Assembly (NCBI GenBank): GCA_015075185.1
Contig: JABTUW010000002.1
Location: 62,001-126,000, forward strand
Origin: Anaerolineales bacterium
Lineage (GTDB): Bacteria; Chloroflexota; Anaerolineae; 4572-78; J111
Length of the DNA stretch: 64,000 nucleotides
Direction: 5' to 3'
Of this stretch, positions 28,761-37,600 are shown piece by piece. Each line of letters starts with the position of its first letter. Position 1 is the stretch's first letter. Below the pieces are notes generated by a model. The model had not been told where the DNA came from. It made no database searches and saw only the letters and a list, made by a program, of their open reading frames with translations. The position numbers and the translations under genes are program-made.

Positions 28761-28810
28761 TTGACAGAGAATAGAAAATGAAATATAATTTCGGTTTAGC
28801 TAAGTCTAAA
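28761..28810 (+). promoter_or_regulatory. Consensus promoter with DtxR-like operator, multicopper oxidase operon
   Basis: TTGACA (28761-28766), exactly 17 bp, then TATAAT (28784-28789): a perfect sigma-70 promoter. It is followed at 28795-28810 by TTTAG-CTAAGT-CTAAA. The same pattern, at the same distance from an equally perfect promoter, precedes the DtxR-FeoA gene at 31792. The site covers the expected transcription start, so it should act as a repressor site. DtxR/MntR-type regulators bind comparable inverted repeats. The match to this particular regulator is inferred. Confidence 0.8.
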
Positions 28811-28881
28811 AAAATATTTAGTGGTAAATAACTTTTTAACCCAGGGTGACTCGTCATAATTGAAGAAAGGGGGCATCATTC

Positions 28882-29913
28882 ATGGGCAACGATTTTTCAA
28901 GACGAGATTTTATCCGGACCGGCGCCTTGAGCGTTCTGGGGACAGCGAGTGCTGTCGCGTTGGCAAAGACCACCGCCAATGCCGCACCGCCCGCTCAAGA
29001 AGCGCATACGGAGGATGCTCATGCTATGCATGGTATGCCGGCAACTGTCGGTGAAGTAAACCATGAGCGCAATGGCTTTGATCCCACCGCCATTTTGACC
29101 GACTTTGACTATGGCCAGGCCACAAAATTAGAAAATGGCCAAACGCTGCGTGAGTACAGTTTTGTAGCTGTGGACAAGCTTATCGAGATAGCACCCGGCA
29201 TAAGTTTTCCGGCCTGGACTTACAACGGGCGAATCCCCGGCCCTACTATCCGCTGTACCGAGGGCGACCGTATCCGCATCAACTTTACCAACGGCAGCAC
29301 CCACCCCCACACTATTCACTTTCACGGCTTTCATCCCGCCGAAATGGATGGCGTGCCAGGCGTGGGGCCGGGCCTGATTGAGCCAGGTCAGAGTTTTATC
29401 TACGAGTTCGACGCCGAGCCTTTTGGGCTGCATCTGTATCATTGCCATGCCTTTCCCCTGGCTCGACACATTGCCAAAGGTCTCTATGGCGCGTTCATCA
29501 TTGACCCCAAGCAGGGTCGGCCGGCTGTTGACCAGGAGTTTGTGATGGTCATGAACGGTATTGATCTGGATTTTGACGACGAAAACGATATTTATGCGGT
29601 TAACACCATTCCCTTCCATTACCAAAACCATCCCATTCAAGTCAAGGTTGGCGAAAAGATACGAGTTTACTTGGTCAACCTCCTGGAGTTTGACGCAATT
29701 AACTCTTTCCACTTGCACGCTAACTTTTTCTACTATTATCCCACCGGCACCAGTCTGACCCCCACTGAGTTCACCGACACCATTATGCAGGCTCAGGCGC
29801 AGCGAGGCATCCTGGAATTTAGCTTCAAATGGCCCGGCACATACATGTTCCACGCCCACAAAACCGAATTTGCCGAGTTAGGCTGGAACGGAAACTTTGA
29901 AGTTACCTTGTAA
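28882..29913 (+). CDS. Tat-exported multicopper oxidase
   Basis: This 343-residue enzyme has a twin-arginine signal (SRRDFIRTGALSVLG) and a strong ribosome-binding site. Copper motifs are HPHTIHFHGFH near 138, HLYHCHAFPLARH near 184, FHLHANFFYYYP near 275 and the C-terminal MFHAHKTEFAELG. These provide type 1, 2 and 3 ligands in a shorter, two-domain-like layout. Such enzymes oxidise metals (Fe(II), Mn(II), Cu(I)) or phenols with O2, or act as nitrite reductases. The histidine-rich metal-type leader (HTEDAHAMHGM) and the iron-locus context favour a metal oxidase. It is the first gene of a three-gene operon. Confidence 0.9.
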   Translation: MGNDFSRRDFIRTGALSVLGTASAVALAKTTANAAPPAQEAHTEDAHAMHGMPATVGEVNHERNGFDPTAILTDFDYGQATKLENGQTLREYSFVAVDKLIEIAPGISFPAWTYNGRIPGPTIRCTEGDRIRINFTNGSTHPHTIHFHGFHPAEMDGVPGVGPGLIEPGQSFIYEFDAEPFGLHLYHCHAFPLARHIAKGLYGAFIIDPKQGRPAVDQEFVMVMNGIDLDFDDENDIYAVNTIPFHYQNHPIQVKVGEKIRVYLVNLLEFDAINSFHLHANFFYYYPTGTSLTPTEFTDTIMQAQAQRGILEFSFKWPGTYMFHAHKTEFAELGWNGNFEVTL

Positions 29914-29925
29914 CGGAGGCGAGCT

Positions 29926-31122
29926 ATGAATGAACCAACCGTATTGCCAGAAAAACAGCAAGATTTCGGCCTCACTACAGCCGTTTTGTTAATTCTGCCG
30001 CTGATTCTATTGGCAGCCGTCATCTTTCTTTTTTTGAATACAGGCGGCGGGCTGCAACTGGCCTCCCCCGCCCCCGTCGAAGCCTTGACCATCGAGCGCA
30101 CCGTTCTCGAACCAGGCCAGATTAACCTGATTGTGCGTAACACCGGGCCAGAAGAGCTGATCCTGGCCCAGGCAATTATCAACGACGCCATCTGGCCCAT
30201 GATTGTTTCTCCCACCCCAACCATACCCCGGCTAGGCCAGGCCACGGTCAGCATAGATTACAACTGGGTCGAAGGTGAAGCCTATGCACTGCGACTCTTT
30301 ACCGGCAATGCGATTGCCTTTGACGCCGAAATTCCGGTAGCTTTCACTACGCCCCAGCCAGACAGCGACACCTTTTGGGCTTTCACCCTAATTGGCCTCT
30401 ACGTTGGCGTCATCCCGATTTTCCTGGGCCTGTTCTGGTTTCCGGCGCTGCGCCAATTGGGCTGGAAATGGATGGTCTTTTTGTTAGCAGTTACGGCTGG
30501 TCTGCTCATTTTTCTGGGGCTGGATACTCTGGCCGAAGCTTTGGAACAGGCCAATCTTGTGCCTGGTCCCTTGCAGGGGATTGGACTGCTTGGCATCGGG
30601 GCCGTCGCCACCTTTTTACTCCTTGAGCTGATTTCACACCATCAGACAGCTACCGGCAAGAGCGAGGTGACGCAGCGGTTGAGCCTGGCTTATCTCATCG
30701 CCACGGGAATTGGGCTGCACAACCTGGGAGAGGGCCTGGCTATCGGCGCGGCCTATAACATCGGCGAGATTGCCCTGGGTACTTTTCTGGTCGTCGGCTT
30801 CATCATTCAGAATATCAGTGAGGGCCTGGGCATCATCGCGCCCGTTTTGCGCGACCGTCCGGGTCTCCGCCATTTGGCTTTGATGGGTTTGATCGGCGGT
30901 GTACCAGCCATTATCGGGGCATGGATCGGCGGATTTGCGCCATCACCCACCCTGGCGGTGCTGTTCCTGGCGATTGGGACCGGAGCCATCTTCCAAGTTC
31001 TCTATGAAATAGCCAAATTGATTCGCAAAGAGACAACCAAAACACCCCTGCCATTGACCATTTTTTCGGGGGTATTCGCCGGTATGTTTATCTTGTGGAT
31101 CACTGGCTTGTTTATCAAATAA
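29926..31122 (+). CDS. ZIP-family metal transporter with an N-terminal extracytoplasmic domain
   Basis: This 398-residue membrane protein begins 12 bp after the multicopper oxidase gene. An N-terminal helix (residues about 15-38) is followed by a beta-rich exported domain of about 100 residues (TIERTVLEPGQINLIVRNTG), then the ZIP core. The core's metal-site helices read GIGLHNLGEGLAIGAA and IIQNISEGLGIIAP, matching the HNxxEG and xNxxEG signatures. ZIP proteins carry divalent metals (Zn, Fe, Mn) into the cytoplasm. The extra domain is not standard and could receive metal from the oxidase. That is an inference. Confidence 0.9.
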   Translation: MNEPTVLPEKQQDFGLTTAVLLILPLILLAAVIFLFLNTGGGLQLASPAPVEALTIERTVLEPGQINLIVRNTGPEELILAQAIINDAIWPMIVSPTPTIPRLGQATVSIDYNWVEGEAYALRLFTGNAIAFDAEIPVAFTTPQPDSDTFWAFTLIGLYVGVIPIFLGLFWFPALRQLGWKWMVFLLAVTAGLLIFLGLDTLAEALEQANLVPGPLQGIGLLGIGAVATFLLLELISHHQTATGKSEVTQRLSLAYLIATGIGLHNLGEGLAIGAAYNIGEIALGTFLVVGFIIQNISEGLGIIAPVLRDRPGLRHLALMGLIGGVPAIIGAWIGGFAPSPTLAVLFLAIGTGAIFQVLYEIAKLIRKETTKTPLPLTIFSGVFAGMFILWITGLFIK

Positions 31123-31132
31123 GGTAAGGGAA

Positions 31133-31525
31133 ATGAAACGCTTTTTCGACCTATCTATCATCCTTCTCTTGATTTTTACCATCACCCTGACTGCCTGTCA
31201 GGGCGAAATCCGTTCCGCCGCAGCGGCACCTTCTGCGCTGATGGGCGATCCCGCCACCGGCCAGTCTTTGTTTATGAGTACATGTGCTGCCTGCCATGGG
31301 CCGGATGGCAGAGGGCTGCCCGGTCTGGGTAAGAATTTGGTCGAAAGTGAATTTGTCGCCGTAAAAAACAACCCCGAATTGGTTGAATTTATTAAAGCTG
31401 GACGCAACGCCGCCGACCCGCTCAACACCACTGGCATAACCATGCCCCCTAAAGGTGGCAAAGCCAGCCTCACCGACGAGGATTTGTATCATATCGTTGC
31501 TTATCTTCGTTCAATCCACAAATAA
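31133..31525 (+). CDS. Lipoprotein-type c-type cytochrome
   Basis: This 130-residue protein has a signal sequence ending in a lipobox-like LTAC, so it is probably membrane-tethered. One heme-binding motif, CAACH, lies near residue 47. The distal methionine is probably in TMPPKGG near residue 104. It starts 10 bp after the ZIP gene. As the third gene of the operon it is the natural electron acceptor for, or partner of, the multicopper oxidase, linking metal oxidation or reduction to the respiratory chain. Confidence 0.9.
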   Translation: MKRFFDLSIILLLIFTITLTACQGEIRSAAAAPSALMGDPATGQSLFMSTCAACHGPDGRGLPGLGKNLVESEFVAVKNNPELVEFIKAGRNAADPLNTTGITMPPKGGKASLTDEDLYHIVAYLRSIHK

Positions 31526-31528
31526 ATA

Positions 31529-31635
31529 GTATTTCCCACATAACGTGGGTGACTGGTGTCCAAACTGAGTTTGGACACCCAATTGCGTTGCGAAACTGAG
31601 TTTCGCAACGAGCGCCCACGCCAAGTAGGAAATAC
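31529..31635. repeat. Cloverleaf-like palindromic element
   Basis: Outer arms GTATTTCC...CGTGGG (31529-31549) pair with CCCACG...GGAAATAC (31615-31635). Inside lie two perfect 25-base hairpins, GGTGTCCAAACT-G-AGTTTGGACACC (31555-31579) and CGTTGCGAAACT-G-AGTTTCGCAACG (31586-31610). It lies just after the cytochrome gene. It shares the AAACT/AGTTT hairpin core with the element at 35245-35287 and is probably a non-autonomous repeat. Confidence 0.85.
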
Positions 31636-31752
31636 ACCGAATAAGTCTCTCTCTACCTTCGTGAAACCCTCAGCCGGTTTAATTTACCAGCCTCGCTACC
31701 AAAAAACAACCCCTTAAGGGATACTGTCGCCCTTGTTCGTTAGTCCGCCTAC

Positions 31753-31807
31753 TTGACAAGTATCAAAGAATGAAGTATAATTTCAAAGAAATTTAGTCTT
31801 GACTAAA
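31753..31807 (+). promoter_or_regulatory. Consensus promoter with DtxR-like operator, dtxR-feo operon
   Basis: TTGACA (31753-31758), exactly 17 bp, TATAAT (31776-31781), then the perfect palindrome TTTAGTC-TT-GACTAAA at 31792-31807. The operator spans the expected start point. Together with the 28795 site it defines TTTAG-N6-CTAAA. Autoregulation by the downstream DtxR-like protein is the simplest reading. Confidence 0.85.
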
Positions 31808-31882
31808 AATATATTTAGTTAATAATAAATTTTAAAATTAGTTCAATACAATTTGGAAAAATTTTACCAAGGAGAGCTTCCC

Positions 31883-32950
31883 ATGATCGATCCTCTTATT
31901 GCGCTAATCATTACTGCTATCGTCGCCGCCGTTGGCCTGTGGCTGTTTTGGCCGGATAAGGGTCTCTTTTGGCGCTGGCAGCGCGCCCGCCAGATGACCC
32001 GGCGAGTCTTGATCGAGGATGCGTTGAAGCACATGTATGACTGCGAGTATCACGGGCGTGTCCCAACCGTACAAAGCATTGCCGGGGCCTTGAACAGCAG
32101 CGTCAACGAAGTGGCGGATTTAGTGACCGACATGCAGGCCCATGAGCTGATCACCTTTGAAGGCGACCGGCTTGAATTGACCCCCCAGGGCCGCGACTAT
32201 GCTCTGCACGTTATCCGCGCCCACCGCCTCTGGGAGCGCTACCTGGCCGACAAAACCGGCTATGCGGCGGCTGACTGGCACAGCCAGTCTGAACGGCGCG
32301 AGCATCATCTCAGCCGGGCCGAAGCCGATGCCCTGGCCCGGGAGCTGGGTCATCCCCGTTTTGACCCCCATGGCGACCCCATTCCTACTGCCAGCGGTGA
32401 TTTGGTTGCGCCCGAAGAGCGGTTCAGCCTGCCCAACTTTCCACCCAATCAATACGGTCAAATTGTTCATCTCGAAGATGAGCCGGAAACTGTCTATGCG
32501 CAACTCCTGGCCGAAGGACTGCACCTGGGCATGACCGTCCTCGTTACCGAGATCACTCCCCAGCGAGTCCGTTTTTGGGCCGATGGCGACGAACATATTT
32601 TAGCGCCCATGTTGGCCGCCAACGTTTCCGTTGTCGCCATTCATCCTGAAGAAGAAATAGAAACAGGACCCTATGAGTCACTGAGCCAGCTCAAGCTAGG
32701 CCAGAGCGCCAAAGTAACCGGCATCTCGCACCTCTGCCGGGGCGCTGAACGCCGCCGCTTTTTGGACCTGGGCATTTTGCCCGGCACTATCATCAAAGCT
32801 GAGATGGTCAGCCCCAGCGGCGACCCCACCGCCTATCGCATCCGGGGGGCGCTGATTGGTCTGCGCAAAGAACAGGCGGATCTCATTTATATCACCTCGG
32901 AGTTGGAGCCGGAGGCTCAACAAGTTCGTAAAATGGAGGCAATTATATGA
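31883..32950 (+). CDS. Membrane-anchored DtxR-family regulator with two FeoA domains
   Basis: This 355-residue protein starts at the ATG after AAGGAGA. An upstream TTG is disfavoured. Residues 3-22 form a hydrophobic helix ([20 protein letters not shown]). A DtxR-type winged helix follows ([21 protein letters not shown], about 57-77) with its dimerisation/metal domain ([34 protein letters not shown]). Then come two SH3-like FeoA domains, about 190-255 and about 262-345 ([29 protein letters not shown]). FeoA partners FeoB and DtxR represses iron genes. A membrane anchor on this combination is unusual. It overlaps feoB by 4 bp. Confidence 0.88.
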   Translation: MIDPLIALIITAIVAAVGLWLFWPDKGLFWRWQRARQMTRRVLIEDALKHMYDCEYHGRVPTVQSIAGALNSSVNEVADLVTDMQAHELITFEGDRLELTPQGRDYALHVIRAHRLWERYLADKTGYAAADWHSQSERREHHLSRAEADALARELGHPRFDPHGDPIPTASGDLVAPEERFSLPNFPPNQYGQIVHLEDEPETVYAQLLAEGLHLGMTVLVTEITPQRVRFWADGDEHILAPMLAANVSVVAIHPEEEIETGPYESLSQLKLGQSAKVTGISHLCRGAERRRFLDLGILPGTIIKAEMVSPSGDPTAYRIRGALIGLRKEQADLIYITSELEPEAQQVRKMEAII

Positions 32951-33795
32951 GCACGCCAAGTTTGATTCCCCCCGCTCATAACTGTGAAACCTGCCCGGCC
33001 CACAACATTGGCAATCTCATCAAGCTGGGCATCAATATGGACAACTGGGATTACGTGGTCGCCCTGGCCGGCAATCCCAATACCGGCAAGAGCACGATCT
33101 TCAATGCGCTGACCGGTCTGCGCCAGCACACCGGCAACTGGCCCGGCAAAACCGTCACCCGCGCCGAGGGCGGTTTCTCTTACGGCGACCACCGGTATAA
33201 ACTGGTGGACCTGCCCGGCACTTACTCACTCCTTTCCACCAGCCTCGATGAAGAGGTGGCCCGCAATTTCATTCTTTTCGGCCAGCCGGATGTGACCATC
33301 ATCGTGGCCGACGCCACTCGCTTGGAGCGCAACTTGAACCTGGTTTTGCAGGTGCTGGAGATCACCAACCGGGCTGTAGTGTCGCTCAATCTGATGGACG
33401 AAGCCCGCCGTCACCACATTACCGTGGATGAGCGCACCCTGGCCCGTGATCTGGGTGTGCCGGTGGTCCCTACCAGCGCCCGCTCCCGGCAAGGCATCCC
33501 CGATCTGCTGCAAGCGGTTAGCGAGGTAGCGACCGGCAAAGTGGTCTGTAAACCACACCACGTTAAAAGTGAGTCGCCCGCCCTGAAAAAAGCGATTAAC
33601 GAACTGGTCCCAGTTCTCGAAGCGAGCTTTCCGGGTCTGCCCAACGCTCGCTGGGTGGCCCTGCGCCTGCTCGACGGCGATTCGCGGATTATCGAGGCCA
33701 TTGAGCGGGGCGAGTTAGGCGATCTGACCCGCGATGACCCCGGCGAGAGCGGGAGCAATCTTATTATGCAACTGGAGGCAGCTAACCATGCTTAA
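32947..33795 (+). CDS. feoB: FeoB GTPase domain as a separate protein
   Basis: This 282-residue soluble G protein corresponds to the N-terminal part of FeoB. G motifs are G1 GNPNTGKST (42-50), G3 DLPGTYS near 85 and G4 NLMD near 140. A short CETCPAHN cysteine motif lies near residue 13. The protein ends before the transmembrane part, which is encoded by the next gene. Its ATG overlaps the regulator stop (ATGA), and its end overlaps the next start by 8 bp. Ferrous iron uptake is the family role. The split arrangement is real in the sequence because both ends have their own signals. Confidence 0.92.
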   Translation: MSTPSLIPPAHNCETCPAHNIGNLIKLGINMDNWDYVVALAGNPNTGKSTIFNALTGLRQHTGNWPGKTVTRAEGGFSYGDHRYKLVDLPGTYSLLSTSLDEEVARNFILFGQPDVTIIVADATRLERNLNLVLQVLEITNRAVVSLNLMDEARRHHITVDERTLARDLGVPVVPTSARSRQGIPDLLQAVSEVATGKVVCKPHHVKSESPALKKAINELVPVLEASFPGLPNARWVALRLLDGDSRIIEAIERGELGDLTRDDPGESGSNLIMQLEAANHA

Positions 33796-35245
33796 ACAAG
33801 AATTTCATCCGTCTAACAGCTCCGGCGCTGCGGCAGCGCAAAATATCCTGGCCAAGGCGGCCCAACTGCGCTGGGAGGTGGGCAGCAGCTTTCATGAAAA
33901 TCTGGTGGAAGCCATCTATACCGACGCTGCCCGCATTGCCGACCGGGCAACCACCTACCCGGACAAGCCGCCCCGTTTCAATCTGGACCGGACCATTGAC
34001 CGGCTGGTGACAAGCCGGGTTTGGGGCTTTCCGCTCATGTTTTTACTCTTTACGTTGGTATTCTGGCTGACTATCTCCGGGGCCAATGTGCCTTCGGGAC
34101 TGCTGGCTACGCTGCTCCTGGACACTATTCACCCCATGCTCAAGGCGGGAGCGGCGAACATGGGCCTGCCCTGGTGGCTGGACGGCCTGCTCATAGATGG
34201 AATCTACATGGGGACCGCCTGGGTGGTCAGTGTGATGCTGCCGCCTATGACCATTTTCTTTCCGCTTTTTACCCTGCTGGAAGATTTTGGCTACCTGCCG
34301 CGCGTGGCCTTCAATCTGGACAATATCTTCAAAAAATCCGGGGCGCACGGCAAGCAATCGTTGAGCATGATGATGGGCTTCGGCTGTAACGCCGCCGGCG
34401 TTATTGCCACCCGCATCATTGACAGCCCCCGCGAACGGCTGATCGCCATCATTACCAACAACTTCGCCCTGTGCAACGGGCGCTGGCCTACCCAAATTCT
34501 CGTCGCAACCTTGTTCATCGGCGCGCTGGTACCGAGCTATCTGGCCGGTCTGATCTCTGCCTTGGCGGTGGTGGGGGTAGCCACCCTGGGCGTGCTGCTC
34601 AGCTTCGCCGTATCGTGGGGATTATCGCGCACGTTGTTAAGGGGCGAAGCCTCAACCTTTAGCCTGGAACTGCCTCCCTACCGGCCGCCGCGCATCTGGC
34701 AGACGATCTACACCTCACTGATTGACCGGACCATGTACGTCCTGTGGCGGGCCATCGTCTTTGCCGCCCCGGCTGGAGCGGCCATCTGGCTCAGCGCCAA
34801 TATCCACCTGGGCGGCGCGAGCATCGCCGAGCATTTGATTAACTGGTTCAATCCTTTTGGGTTACTGATCGGATTGAACGGAGTTATTTTACTGGCCTAC
34901 ATTGTGGCCATCCCGGCCAATGAGATTATCATCCCGACGGTGTTGATGCTGACCGTCCTTTCCACCGGCATGCACGGCTTTGGCTCCGGGGCGGGGGTCA
35001 TGTTTGAGGCCGGCGACAGTGAGACGCTGAATCTGCTCCAAACGGGCGGCTGGACGCTGCTGACAGCGGTGAACCTGATGCTGTTCAGCCTGATCCACAA
35101 CCCGTGCAGCACAACTATTTACACCATCTATAAAGAGACCGGCAGCGCCAAGTGGGCGGCGATTTCGGCTCTGCTGCCGCTGGCAATGGGCTTTGCTGTC
35201 ACTTTCATCGTAGCTCAAGTGTGGCGATTGATTGCGGGGATGTAG
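33788..35245 (+). CDS. feoB: FeoB ferrous iron permease domain as a separate protein
   Basis: This 485-residue membrane protein is read from the ATG at 33788 (GGAGG about 9 bases upstream, inside the GTPase gene). The first 85 residues are soluble, including the FeoB linker segment [12 protein letters not shown]. Two Gate-type (nucleoside-recognition) halves follow, with [19 protein letters not shown] and the [12 protein letters not shown] segment near 235, and many transmembrane helices. The stop codon is the first base-pair of a palindromic repeat at 35245. It needs the separate GTPase for transport. Fe(II) is the expected substrate. Confidence 0.92.
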   Translation: MLKQEFHPSNSSGAAAAQNILAKAAQLRWEVGSSFHENLVEAIYTDAARIADRATTYPDKPPRFNLDRTIDRLVTSRVWGFPLMFLLFTLVFWLTISGANVPSGLLATLLLDTIHPMLKAGAANMGLPWWLDGLLIDGIYMGTAWVVSVMLPPMTIFFPLFTLLEDFGYLPRVAFNLDNIFKKSGAHGKQSLSMMMGFGCNAAGVIATRIIDSPRERLIAIITNNFALCNGRWPTQILVATLFIGALVPSYLAGLISALAVVGVATLGVLLSFAVSWGLSRTLLRGEASTFSLELPPYRPPRIWQTIYTSLIDRTMYVLWRAIVFAAPAGAAIWLSANIHLGGASIAEHLINWFNPFGLLIGLNGVILLAYIVAIPANEIIIPTVLMLTVLSTGMHGFGSGAGVMFEAGDSETLNLLQTGGWTLLTAVNLMLFSLIHNPCSTTIYTIYKETGSAKWAAISALLPLAMGFAVTFIVAQVWRLIAGM

Positions 35246-35287
35246 GTCAAACTGTTAGTTTGACCGGCACAAACTAACAGTTTGTGC
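35245..35287. repeat. Double-hairpin palindromic element
   Basis: Perfect hairpins GGTCAAACT-GTT-AGTTTGACC (35245-35265) and GCACAAACT-AAC-AGTTTGTGC (35267-35287) lie back to back within flanking GTAG/CTAC, starting at the feoB stop. The core matches the 31555 and 31586 hairpins (AAACT/AGTTT), so both loci belong to one repeat family. Confidence 0.8.
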
Positions 35288-35331
35288 TACAAGTTTGGGG
35301 CTAATGAATTGAATTTAAATTGAATACCGAG

Positions 35332-35376
35332 AAAAACCTCCTCAACGGTTCTGGCCGTTTGGGGAGGTTTTTTTTG
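35332..35376 (+). terminator. Rho-independent terminator of the feo operon
   Basis: Stem AAAAACCTCCTCAACGG / CCGTTTGGGGAGGTTTTT with a short loop, followed by a run of T residues, about 90 bases after the permease gene. Confidence 0.9.
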
Positions 35377-35485
35377 GGCTTACCTTTGTGACTTTAGGGC
35401 AAGGTAACAGGTGTCTTATGACCGTCTTATTGATGACTTTTGTTACTTTTGTACAGAAAGCTTTTGTCGTATTATCGAGTTCATC

Positions 35486-35513
35486 TTGACCAAAGTTGAG
35501 GTTGTGTTATAAT
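35486..35513 (+). promoter_or_regulatory. Sigma-70 promoter of the M23 peptidase gene
   Basis: TTGACC, 16 bp, TATAAT (35508-35513), 36 bases before the ATG at 35550. The start codon has AAGGAG at a good distance. Confidence 0.7.
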
Positions 35514-35549
35514 AGCGCCGTTTTTGCCATTCCCTAAGTAAGGAGATAA

Positions 35550-36320
35550 ATGCGTTTTCTGTCCCCACGGCGTTGTCTAGCTCTGATCGCCGTAGTAATT
35601 GTCATCATCCTTCAATTGTTAAGCACTACACTCCTGATCCAAGCCCAAGACGGGCAGCCAGTTCCTTCTAATCCGTTCCTACCCATTCAACCGACCCCTG
35701 AACCACTGTTTCAACTTCCCTTTGCCGTACCGCCTGGTCCTACTACCTGGCTTTTGGGCCAACCTTACGGTAATACCATCAACGCTTATTATCAGCGCAA
35801 CACCCTTTACAGAGCGTCAGGCGGGATTCACTTTGGCTCGGATTTTTCCGCTCCCTGCGGCACAGAAATTGTTGCTATTGGCGATGGCCTTGTCTTTGCC
35901 GTAGATGGCTCGTTTGGTTCACCGCCCCATAATTTAATGATTGACCATCCGCAAGCAGGCTATGCCTCAATGTACGGCCATTTGTTAGAAACGCCCTCCC
36001 TGATCCCGGGCCAACAGGTAATGCAGGGCCAGGTAATTGCATTGGTCGGCGATGGGGGAAGTGATTGCAGCGCCTACCCCCATCTGCACCTGGAGATTCG
36101 AGATTTGGGTCATCTTCGCAAATATAACCCCGCTCTTTTTATCAACGCTAACTGGAACAATTTAACTTTGATGGGCAGCTCCACCCGCAGCTTTATGCGA
36201 AACTTAGCCGCTCCGCGGACCTGGCAAACCCTCTACGATCAACCGGAAGTCCGCATCGGGGGGCCAATTATGAATGATTTTATCAGCACTTGGCCCTTGG
36301 ATTGGAGCCTGCTCCCGTGA
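35550..36320 (+). CDS. Exported M23-family (LytM-type) peptidase
   Basis: This 256-residue protein has a signal peptide (residues about 10-33). The M23 zinc-peptidase motifs are complete: GGIHFGSDF (HxxxD) near residue 92, the GHLLE turn and the catalytic HLHLEIRD (HxH) near 197. Such enzymes cut peptide cross-links in peptidoglycan or act as morphogenesis factors. Its stop overlaps the start of the next gene by 4 bp (GTGA), so the pair is coupled. Confidence 0.93.
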   Translation: MRFLSPRRCLALIAVVIVIILQLLSTTLLIQAQDGQPVPSNPFLPIQPTPEPLFQLPFAVPPGPTTWLLGQPYGNTINAYYQRNTLYRASGGIHFGSDFSAPCGTEIVAIGDGLVFAVDGSFGSPPHNLMIDHPQAGYASMYGHLLETPSLIPGQQVMQGQVIALVGDGGSDCSAYPHLHLEIRDLGHLRKYNPALFINANWNNLTLMGSSTRSFMRNLAAPRTWQTLYDQPEVRIGGPIMNDFISTWPLDWSLLP

Positions 36321-37531
36321 AAAGTCCCTTGATGGGGGGGCTTTTCTTGCTGCTAATCTTCGTCTTAGGAATCTATCTCGTCCAGCCGGCAGCAGAAGTT
36401 CCACCACCTCCAACTCCTACGGCAACCATTTTACTTGAGGCTAATTTGCCCACGCTTACCCCGACCAGAACTAAAATACCGACTCCAACCCGGACGCCAA
36501 AACCACCCATAGTAACATCCACTTACACGCCAACTCCACGGCCGCCCACACCTACGCCCACCTCAAGCCCAACCCCAACGATAACTCCGCTGCCTTCTGT
36601 CCGGCAAATTACGGAGGGTAATTGCTGTACTTCACCCTTTTGGAGCAGCGACTCCTCCGAAGTGCGCTTTATAGATCAGCCTGCCCTCGATCAACCCCTC
36701 GGCATTTGGGGCGTGAATGTGAACCAATTTGGGACAACGCCCCATTTTGTGACAGCCCTCCTGGGAACCTACAGCCCCGATGGCCAACTGCTGGCTTACC
36801 CTGATCGCGAGAAAGGTGTGGCAGTCGTCGAGCGGTTGGAAGATGGCCGGCGCTGGGAATTTAACACCGGGGCGAATAGTCTCTATTTTACCCCCAACAG
36901 CCAAGAGGTGTTGTGGATGCAGACCACTTCTGCTACACCCTGGGAGTCAGGTGAAAATACTATCTGGCTGGCCAATGCGGACGGCAGTAATGTTCGCCAG
37001 GTGGCCACGCTACGGCAGGCCGAACCGATGGATTGGCTGGCGGATGATGAACTCCTCGTCGTCAGCAGAAAAAATGGGGCCGCAGGCCGGATGCTCCTGT
37101 CCAGGCTTTCTCTCCAGGATGGCGCTCAGACTCCGTTAACTGAAGTCTTTCGCATGCAGGATTTGCTCCTTAGTCCTGGTAAGAACCATCTGGTCTATAG
37201 CAGCTTTAATCCCAATATTGATGAAAATGGGATTTGGTTGGTTGATTTGGAGAATCCCGAGCAGCCTGCCCAAAAATTACCCTTTTTCGGCACATACCGC
37301 TGGCGGGACAACCGGCGCCTGATTTTTGTGCCTTTTGAGCCGATGGCTACGCAGCATACCTTTTACGAGTACGATATTTTCACGAGTCGAGCACGACTGC
37401 TTTTTTACGGAAATACTCAGCTACTCATCGCCAATAACGATTGGCAGGTTTCCCCTGACGGCTCTAAAATTGTACTGGTTGCCGCTAATGGGACTCAGTT
37501 AAACGGAATTTGGATCTTGGAGATAAGATGA
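36317..37531 (+). CDS. Membrane-anchored WD40-like (TolB-type) beta-propeller protein
   Basis: This 404-residue protein is read from the GTG overlapping the previous stop. One N-terminal membrane helix (LFLLLIFVLGIYLV) is followed by a Pro/Thr linker (PTRTPKPPIV, PTPTSSPTPT) and then repeats of the TolB/PD40 kind (TYSPDGQLLAYPD, ADGSNVRQVATL, NHLVYSSFNPN, WQVSPDGSKIVLVA). It probably scaffolds interactions at the cell surface with the M23 peptidase. The specific ligand is unknown. Confidence 0.85.
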   Translation: MKSPLMGGLFLLLIFVLGIYLVQPAAEVPPPPTPTATILLEANLPTLTPTRTKIPTPTRTPKPPIVTSTYTPTPRPPTPTPTSSPTPTITPLPSVRQITEGNCCTSPFWSSDSSEVRFIDQPALDQPLGIWGVNVNQFGTTPHFVTALLGTYSPDGQLLAYPDREKGVAVVERLEDGRRWEFNTGANSLYFTPNSQEVLWMQTTSATPWESGENTIWLANADGSNVRQVATLRQAEPMDWLADDELLVVSRKNGAAGRMLLSRLSLQDGAQTPLTEVFRMQDLLLSPGKNHLVYSSFNPNIDENGIWLVDLENPEQPAQKLPFFGTYRWRDNRRLIFVPFEPMATQHTFYEYDIFTSRARLLFYGNTQLLIANNDWQVSPDGSKIVLVAANGTQLNGIWILEIR

Positions 37532-37533
37532 GC

Positions 37534-37581
37534 ATAATTAAAAACTCCCCGGAGAACTTCCTCTGAGGAGTTTTTAATTAT
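37534..37581. terminator. Bidirectional terminator
   Basis: Perfect 15-base arms ATAATTAAAAACTCC and GGAGTTTTTAATTAT (37534-37548, 37567-37581) lie between converging genes and provide a T-tract on both strands. Confidence 0.9.
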
Positions 37582-37600
37582 ATGATTATTGTTAAAATTG

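Noticed and set aside
29128..29859. 243-residue minus-strand open frame in the multicopper oxidase gene
   Set aside because: It is antisense to a gene with intact copper motifs, so it is a shadow frame.
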